The translations under genes and the position numbers were made by a program. 44,126 nt of DNA from positions 1-44,126 of the forward strand of contig JAJEDI010000057.1 of the NCBI GenBank assembly GCA_022821585.1. The letters are read 5' to 3'. Source of the DNA: Caldilineaceae bacterium (GTDB taxonomy: Bacteria > Chloroflexota > Anaerolineae > Caldilineales > Caldilineaceae). Of this stretch, positions 38,980 through 44,126 are shown one piece after another; the stretch's first letter is position 1; each line of letters opens with the position of its first letter. Under the pieces are notes generated by a model. The model was not told the DNA's origin and ran no database searches. It saw only the letters and a program-made list of their open reading frames with translations.

Positions 38980-40971
38980 TCAAGTGGCCGGACTTGCAGG
39001 GACACCTACTGCAGCGGGAGGACCGCTTCCATTGGGCTGGACGGGCAGATCTTCCTGGCGACGGAACTGATTCATATAGAGTTCGTAGTAGAAGCCCTGC
39101 CGGGCGAGCAACCCTTCGTGTGTCCCTCGTTCGATAATTTCTCCATCTTTCAATACCAGCACCTGGTCGGCGCTGCGGATGGTGCTGAGGCGGTGCGCGA
39201 TCACGAAGCTGGTGCGTCCTCTTAGCAGGTCGTTGAGCGCGGCCTGGATTCTCTGCTCGGTGCGGGTGTCGACGCTGCTGGTGGCCTCGTCGAGGATGAG
39301 GATACGGGGGTCGGCCAGTGCGGCGCGGGCGATGGCGAGGAGCTGACGCTGACCCTGGCTGAGACCAGCGCCGCGTTCGCCGAGGACAGTTTCATAGCCT
39401 TCAGGCAGCCGCTCGATGAAGTCATGTGCCTGAGCCAGCTTCGCGGCGGCGATAACTTCCTCGTCGGAAGCGTCCGAGCGGCTGAAGCGGATATTGTCCA
39501 TCACGGAACTGCTGAACAGGTAGGTATCCTGGAGGACGATGCCGATCTGCTCGCGCAGGCTGTGCAGCTGTACATCGCGCACGTCGACGCCGTCGATGCG
39601 CACGGACCCGCCGGTCACATCCCAGAAGCGGGGGAGCAGATTGATGATGGTCGTCTTGCCGGCGCCGGTGGGTCCGACGATGGCCACGGTCTCACCGGGT
39701 TGGGCGCTCAGATTGATTCCTTTAAGGACGGGTTCGCCGGGCACATATTCGGCCTCGACGTTTTCGAGGGAGACGTTCCCTTCGATTGGGGGCATCGGCT
39801 GGGCGTTGATTTTCTCCTGCACCTCCGGGACCTCATCGATCAGTTCAAAGATGCGCTCCACGCCGGCGATGGCGCTCTGGATGTTGGTCCACATTACGCT
39901 GATCTGGGAGATGGGCATGTTAAAGCGCTGGGCAAAGCCCAAGAAGGTGACGATCAGACCGAGGGAGATGGCCGAACCTGCCAGAGTCTGACCGCGCAGA
40001 AGCAGTACGCCGCCGACGCCAACAACGATGGCGATGCCGAGAAATCCGAGCGCTTCCAGCGTCGGCGCCAGGGCGGAGGTATAGGCTACGGCCTTAATAT
40101 TGGCATCGCGGTTGACAGCATTGCTTTGCCGGAACTGCTCGATATTGGTTTCCTCGCGGCTGAAGGCCTGGACCTCGCGCACGCCGGAGATGCCCTCTTC
40201 CAGTTCTGCGTTGACGTCGCCGATGCTCTGACGAGTGACGCGAAAGGCTTTGCGCGCCTGGTTGCTGAACCAGAGAGTCGCCAGGCCCATGAGCGGCACA
40301 ACGCTCAGGCTGATGAGCGCGTAGACCCAGTTCATAACGACCATCTGCCAAACGATCCAGAGGATCAGCAGGACGCTGCTCAGGACCTGCACCAGGGCGA
40401 AGCTGACGACCTGCTGTATTGTGTCTGAGTCGTTGGTGATGCGGCTCATCAGATCGCCGGTCTCGTTGCGGGTATAGAAGCCAAGAGAGAGGCGGTGGAG
40501 ATGGTTAAAGAGGCGCACGCGCAGGCGGCGCAGAACGTTGTGGCCGGTCCAACTCATGCTGAAGAACATCAGGCCGCCGGTGACCGAACCGAGCACATAG
40601 TACGCGGTAATTACCAGGGTGATGTTGAGCAGACCCCGCAGCAGGTCATTGCGGCCGGGATCCCCCATGGCGACCTCAGGGGCATACCAGCAGTTGGCCT
40701 GGCTGTCGGTTTCGGCCTGCAGATCGGTATTTGCCGGCAGCTGAAGCCCGGCGCCTTCTTCGCCGAAGGCGGCAGGAGCCAGAAAGCAGTCCACTGCCTG
40801 GCCGATCAACACGGGGCCAATCACCTGAGTATAGGCGTTGACCGCCATCAGTACGGCGGCGAGTGTCAGAGCCAACCAGAAGGGACGAAAGTATCTACTG
40901 AAACGGGACAGGGTGGCGCCAACGCTCTTCGGCTTCAGCGTCTCCTGTCGCAACATGCGGTCACCGAACAT
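38980..40971 (-). CDS. ABC exporter half-transporter, YheH/BmrD-like subunit
   Basis: A 663-residue protein with an N-terminal six-helix exporter domain (about 30-370) and a C-terminal ATPase domain. An enlarged external loop of about 50 residues lies between helices 1 and 2. ATPase motifs are Walker A GPTGAGKTT, signature LSQGQ (non-canonical) and Walker B ILILDEATSSVD with the catalytic Glu present. This combination matches the consensus-Walker-B partner of heterodimeric multidrug exporters. ATG 40971 has AGGAG upstream. It follows the other half-transporter by 54 bases in an operon led by a MarR regulator, so drug or lipid-like efflux is likely. Confidence 0.9.
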   Translation of the reverse strand: MFGDRMLRQETLKPKSVGATLSRFSRYFRPFWLALTLAAVLMAVNAYTQVIGPVLIGQAVDCFLAPAAFGEEGAGLQLPANTDLQAETDSQANCWYAPEVAMGDPGRNDLLRGLLNITLVITAYYVLGSVTGGLMFFSMSWTGHNVLRRLRVRLFNHLHRLSLGFYTRNETGDLMSRITNDSDTIQQVVSFALVQVLSSVLLILWIVWQMVVMNWVYALISLSVVPLMGLATLWFSNQARKAFRVTRQSIGDVNAELEEGISGVREVQAFSREETNIEQFRQSNAVNRDANIKAVAYTSALAPTLEALGFLGIAIVVGVGGVLLLRGQTLAGSAISLGLIVTFLGFAQRFNMPISQISVMWTNIQSAIAGVERIFELIDEVPEVQEKINAQPMPPIEGNVSLENVEAEYVPGEPVLKGINLSAQPGETVAIVGPTGAGKTTIINLLPRFWDVTGGSVRIDGVDVRDVQLHSLREQIGIVLQDTYLFSSSVMDNIRFSRSDASDEEVIAAAKLAQAHDFIERLPEGYETVLGERGAGLSQGQRQLLAIARAALADPRILILDEATSSVDTRTEQRIQAALNDLLRGRTSFVIAHRLSTIRSADQVLVLKDGEIIERGTHEGLLARQGFYYELYMNQFRRQEDLPVQPNGSGPPAAVGVPASPAT

Positions 40972-41025
40972 CGGGCACGCTCCTGCGAGAAATAGTGCGT
41001 AACATGGTCTGCTGCCGCCGGCTCG

Positions 41026-42972
41026 CTATGCTTTCGCGACCAGTGGGGCTTTCTCCTCGACCGCCGCGTCTTCCACCAACTGGCTGTGGTAGATGTCGGT
41101 GTAGATCGCGCTAGTCCGCATCAGTTCTTCGTGTGTGCCCCGGTCGACGATGCGGCCTCGATCAAGGACGAGGATTTTGTCGGCGTTGACGACGGTGCTG
41201 ATGCGCTGGGCAATGACAAAGCTGGTGCGTCCCACCATAAGCCGGTCGAGCGCATTCTGGATGAGCACCTCGGTGGCGACATCGACGCTGCTGGTGGAGT
41301 CGTCGAGGATGAGGATGCGCGGGTCGGTCAGGAGGGCGCGGGCGATGGCGACGCGTTGCTTCTGGCCGCCGGAAAGGGTTGTGCCGCGCTCGCCGACGGC
41401 AGTCTGATAGCCGTCGGGGAAGCTGACGATGAAGTCGTGGGCGGCGGCGGCCGTGGCGGCGGCCTCGACCTCGGCGTCGGTGGCGTTGGGGCGGCCAAAG
41501 GCGATATTGTCTCGAATCGTGCCGGTAAAGAGATTGGTCTCTTGCAGCACGATGCCTATCTGGCGCCTCATACTATCCAACGTGACATCGCGCACATCCC
41601 AGTCATCGAGCAGGACGTGCCCTTCACTGACGTCGTAGAAGCGCGGGATAAGGTTGATGATGGTCGTCTTGCCGCTGCCGGTTCCGCCCAGTAGGGCAAC
41701 AGTTTCACCAGGCTGGGCCTCAAAGGAGACGTCCTGGAGGACGGGGTCGGTGCTGTTGAAATAGCGGAAAGTCACATCGGAAAAGCGCACGCGGCCGTGC
41801 ACCTGCGACATAGGCTGTGCGCCAGGCTTGTCGGTGACTTCGTTCTCGGCGTCGAGGATTTCGAAGATACGTTTGGCGCTGGCACTGGCCTGGCTCATCT
41901 GGGCGACGATGAAGCCGAGCTGGCCAACCGGGAAGAAGACATAGATGAGATAGAGGCTGAACTTCTGCCACTCACCCAGCGTGAGCGTATCGAAGAGGAT
42001 CTGCCTCCCGCCGAAGTAGACGACAGCGGCCTGACCCAGATTGGAGATTAGAAAGATGAAGGGGAAGAGGAAGCTGAATATTTTCGAAACGCGAATGTGC
42101 TGATCCATGAGCTGCTGGGCCGCGTTGTCGAACCTGTCCTGCTCCTCTCTTTCGCGCACGAAGGCTTTAACGACGCGGATACCGGCCAGATTTTCCTGAA
42201 GGATCTCATTGAGCGTTGAAAGCCGGCGCTGGATCTCGCCGAATAGCGACTGGGCGACGGAGCCGAAGACCATGAAGAGGATAAGGGCCACGGGAAGTAC
42301 AGGGAGGATGATCAGTGTCAGCGACAGGTTGGTGAAGGCCAAAACTGCCAGCGAACCGATGAGCAGGACGATTGATTGCACGGCCAGCAACATTCCCTGG
42401 CCGATAAACATTCTCAGTTTTTCGACATCGTCGGTGGCGCGGATCATCAGCTGGCCGGTACGATTGCGGTCGTGGTAGCTGAAAGAGAGCCGCTGTATCT
42501 TCTCGAAGAGATCGTTGCGAAAGTCAAAGGCCAGATCCTGGCTCACCTTCTGGGCCAGGAAGGCCTGTGCGAAGGCGAAGAGGCCGCGAGCTAGCGAAAA
42601 GACAACGATAAATACCATGGCCCAGTAGATAGGCCCTTCGGCGCTGGCAGCACGTTCCGTCAGCTGGTCGACCGAGACTGGAAGTTGCTCAAGCGCGGCG
42701 GCCTGTTCGGACTCGGGCAGGGCCAGGATCTGACGGACGAAAACGCTGTCAGTTACGGCGTCCAGGACGTTTTGCACCAGCTGGGGGACGACGAGCTGCG
42801 CTGCGATACTGATGAACAGCGAGGCATAGGCCAGTGTCGTAGTGACCCTGTAGCGGCCCAGATAGCGCATGGAGCGACCCAAGTCTTTCATGCTGCCGCC
42901 GCCTTCGGGCCGGCCGCCTGGACCGCCCGGTCCGCCGGCGCCAGGGCTGCCAAATGGTCTTCGTTGGTTCAC
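41026..42972 (-). CDS. ABC exporter half-transporter with degenerate ATP site, YheI/BmrC-like subunit
   Basis: A 648-residue protein. A Gly/Pro-rich N-terminal 27 residues precede six transmembrane helices (about 40-345), followed by an ATPase domain with Walker A GGTGSGKTT and signature LSGGQ. Walker B reads ILILDDSTSSVD, where the catalytic Glu is Asp. This is the hallmark of the degenerate-site subunit of heterodimeric exporters. It pairs with the LSQGQ signature of the next gene's product. The start is GTG 42972 with AAGGAG six bases upstream; the overlapping ATG at 42974 is out of frame. It lies 115 bases after the marR gene. Confidence 0.9.
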   Translation of the reverse strand: MNQRRPFGSPGAGGPGGPGGRPEGGGSMKDLGRSMRYLGRYRVTTTLAYASLFISIAAQLVVPQLVQNVLDAVTDSVFVRQILALPESEQAAALEQLPVSVDQLTERAASAEGPIYWAMVFIVVFSLARGLFAFAQAFLAQKVSQDLAFDFRNDLFEKIQRLSFSYHDRNRTGQLMIRATDDVEKLRMFIGQGMLLAVQSIVLLIGSLAVLAFTNLSLTLIILPVLPVALILFMVFGSVAQSLFGEIQRRLSTLNEILQENLAGIRVVKAFVREREEQDRFDNAAQQLMDQHIRVSKIFSFLFPFIFLISNLGQAAVVYFGGRQILFDTLTLGEWQKFSLYLIYVFFPVGQLGFIVAQMSQASASAKRIFEILDAENEVTDKPGAQPMSQVHGRVRFSDVTFRYFNSTDPVLQDVSFEAQPGETVALLGGTGSGKTTIINLIPRFYDVSEGHVLLDDWDVRDVTLDSMRRQIGIVLQETNLFTGTIRDNIAFGRPNATDAEVEAAATAAAAHDFIVSFPDGYQTAVGERGTTLSGGQKQRVAIARALLTDPRILILDDSTSSVDVATEVLIQNALDRLMVGRTSFVIAQRISTVVNADKILVLDRGRIVDRGTHEELMRTSAIYTDIYHSQLVEDAAVEEKAPLVAKA

Positions 42973-43087
42973 ATGCCACTCCTTGGGGAGAGGGTCAGGG
43001 CGTGAAAGGTCGATATCGGGCGACCTTGTCGTTGCCGCTCGGTTGGCCGCGGTCCTTTGCCGGCGATGAGCAAAGGGCGGGCGGCGA

Positions 43088-43699
43088 CTACATACTGATG
43101 CTGTCTTCCCGTTTCCGCTGTAATGATTCTACCAGCTTTGCCAATAACCCTTGCAACATCTCGCACTCTTCGGGCGAGAGTTGCGCGATCAGATCGTTGA
43201 GAAATTCGAGCTGAAGGGGGGTAGACGAGCGGATCAGGCTCCTGCTGCCGGTCGTCAGCCGGATGCGGAACGCCCGCAGGTCATTCGGGTCCAGATGGCG
43301 TTCGATGAGGTGCAGTTCCTCCAGGGTGCGCAGGTGGGCGCTGATCGTGTTCTTGCTTAGACGTTGACTGTGTGCCAGGTCTGTGGGCATGAGGGCGGCC
43401 TGACCGTTGCGTTCTGCCAGGTAGAGTCGGATCAGGATACGCCATTGGGGCAGGGAGATTTCTTCTTCTCGCATGCGCTCGGCCAGGATGCGATCATACG
43501 CTCCGGCGCACATCTTGATCAGCCGCAGGATCTCCATCCCGTGAATATGATCCAGGCCCGACTCGGCCAGAAGCTCGCGGAAGCCGACCATTTCATTTGG
43601 CGCCTGTTGCGAGGCCGTGTCGCTGGACGCGTTCGACAGGCAGTTTGCCGCGCCGGAACACTGTGGACTGGGATGGACCGAAGAGCTGGCTTTTGTCAT
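43088..43699 (-). CDS. MarR-family transcriptional regulator
   Basis: About 203 residues. The first 50 are a Ser/Ala/Gln-rich, probably disordered extension. The rest is a MarR winged-helix protein: SLPQWRILIRLYLAERNGQA, then the recognition part DLAHSQRLSKNTISAHLRTLEE and the wing LIERHLDPNDLRAFRIRLTTGS. It probably represses the downstream ABC exporter pair and itself. ATG 43699 is chosen because a consensus promoter ends seven bases before it; the upstream in-frame start at 43759 would put the promoter inside the gene. No clean palindromic operator is obvious in the promoter. Confidence 0.9.
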   Translation of the reverse strand: MTKASSSVHPSPQCSGAANCLSNASSDTASQQAPNEMVGFRELLAESGLDHIHGMEILRLIKMCAGAYDRILAERMREEEISLPQWRILIRLYLAERNGQAALMPTDLAHSQRLSKNTISAHLRTLEELHLIERHLDPNDLRAFRIRLTTGSRSLIRSSTPLQLEFLNDLIAQLSPEECEMLQGLLAKLVESLQRKREDSISM

Positions 43700-43706
43700 A
43701 AGTAGA

Positions 43707-43735
43707 ATTATACGGCATCGAACTAAATTTGTCAA
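43707..43735 (-). promoter_or_regulatory. Perfect consensus sigma-A promoter of the marR-ABC operon, leaderless
   Basis: Minus strand: TTGACA (43730-43735), a 17-base spacer, TATAAT (43707-43712). ATG starts seven bases after the -10, so transcription should start at or within one base of the start codon. Confidence 0.85.
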
Positions 43736-43898
43736 GAATGCTTTTCCTTGGGGGTGCATCCCGGATTTGGGGCGGGAACAGTCTGGCGGGGAATCAATGA
43801 CAGTGGTGGCTGGAATTGATTACCTTTTTTTTTGGCGAGACGCAGTGCAGGCGCCAGGCCTGGCCGTACGGTGGAGTCCGTCAGTTGGGGAGGGTGCG

Positions 43899-44126
43899 AG
43901 GGCAGGCACAAGGCCGGCACCTACGGGGATCTGATGGGACAGGCGGGGCGTGGGTTGGCGGAATTCTTTCGGTTGGGCACCTGTTACGAATGCCGGCACC
44001 AGGTCGATGAGGCATGTTGTAGGAGGGGGGGCGTGGGGGGGGGGGGGGCCCCCCCCCCCGGGGGGGCCGAGTTGCCCCCCCCCCCCCCCCCCCCCAGGTT
44101 TTTAGTGAGTTTTTTTTTTTTTTTTT
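43899..44126. repeat. Long dispersed repeat, copy B, damaged at the window end
   Basis: It begins with the 28-base pattern (43899-43926), continues about 82% identical to 16598-16705, and shares GGCATGTTGTAGGAG. From about 44026 the GC hairpins of copy A are replaced by long runs of G, C and finally T, although the tttttagt end is still recognisable at 44097-44106. The upstream stretch 43736-43898 holds no gene that I can support. Confidence 0.7.
44026..44126. other. Homopolymer-rich end, probable sequencing or assembly artefact
   Basis: Runs of G, C and T up to about 22 bases occupy the last 100 bases. The corresponding part of copy A (16700-16790) is ordinary sequence with two GC hairpins. 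This is best explained by failed reads through the hairpins at a contig end, so bases here should not be trusted. Confidence 0.75.

Overview
The window is about 44 kb of GC-rich bacterial chromosome. It holds 27 supported protein genes and no rRNA or tRNA that I could find. Gene content points to the Chloroflexota, probably the Caldilineae/Anaerolineae side. The hints are secreted proteins with Thr-Pro linkers and SH3 repeats, a caspase-hydrolase protein, a polymer-forming membrane protein, a YhfC-type protease, and dispersed intergenic repeats. That placement is inference from memory of families; no marker gene was compared.

Layout. 355-3933 (+) encodes a caspase-family protein with a C-terminal alpha/beta-hydrolase domain. 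3974-12195 is a run of minus-strand genes: an Uup-type ABC-F ATPase overlapped by four bases with an acetyl-CoA-synthetase-like enzyme, a YhhN-like membrane protein, an unknown protein, an HNH nuclease, a small membrane protein, and a Tat-exported glycosidase-like lipoprotein. 12782-16462 (+) encodes a large secreted protein with three copies of a lipoprotein-like module plus SH3 domain. 17019-17285 (+) is a short gene split by an in-frame TGA. It reads as a SelW/Rdx-family selenoprotein with a CxxU motif and ends at a strong terminator. 17416-22699 (-) holds a Nif3-like protein, DUF951, a bactofilin-like membrane protein, a PIG-L deacetylase and a membrane-fused spermidine-synthase-like protein. 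22924-25393 (+) holds an S51-like protein with a cysteinyl-tRNA-synthetase-type tail, a PhyH-like dioxygenase and a solitary HigA. 25474-27622 (-) holds dnaN and a YhfC-family protease. 28125-29223 (+) is a sigma factor with a membrane partner. 29303-34655 (-) holds gyrA, with a long basic tail, and uvrB. 35418-38705 (+) is a GH3-like membrane protein. 38980-43699 (-) is a MarR regulator with a heterodimeric ABC exporter.

Regulation and structure. Good promoters can be read for several genes. At the marR gene, the Tat-glycosidase gene and the GH3 gene the -10 box sits 6-8 bases before the start codon, which implies leaderless mRNAs. uvrB has a near-consensus promoter followed by a Gram-positive-type SOS box. 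Intergenic spaces carry a family of short dispersed repeats. One longer copy at 16573-16790 recurs at the right end of the window, where the sequence collapses into homopolymer runs that look like an assembly artefact.

The observation most worth following is the selenoprotein gene at 17019-17285, which ordinary gene callers would miss or truncate.
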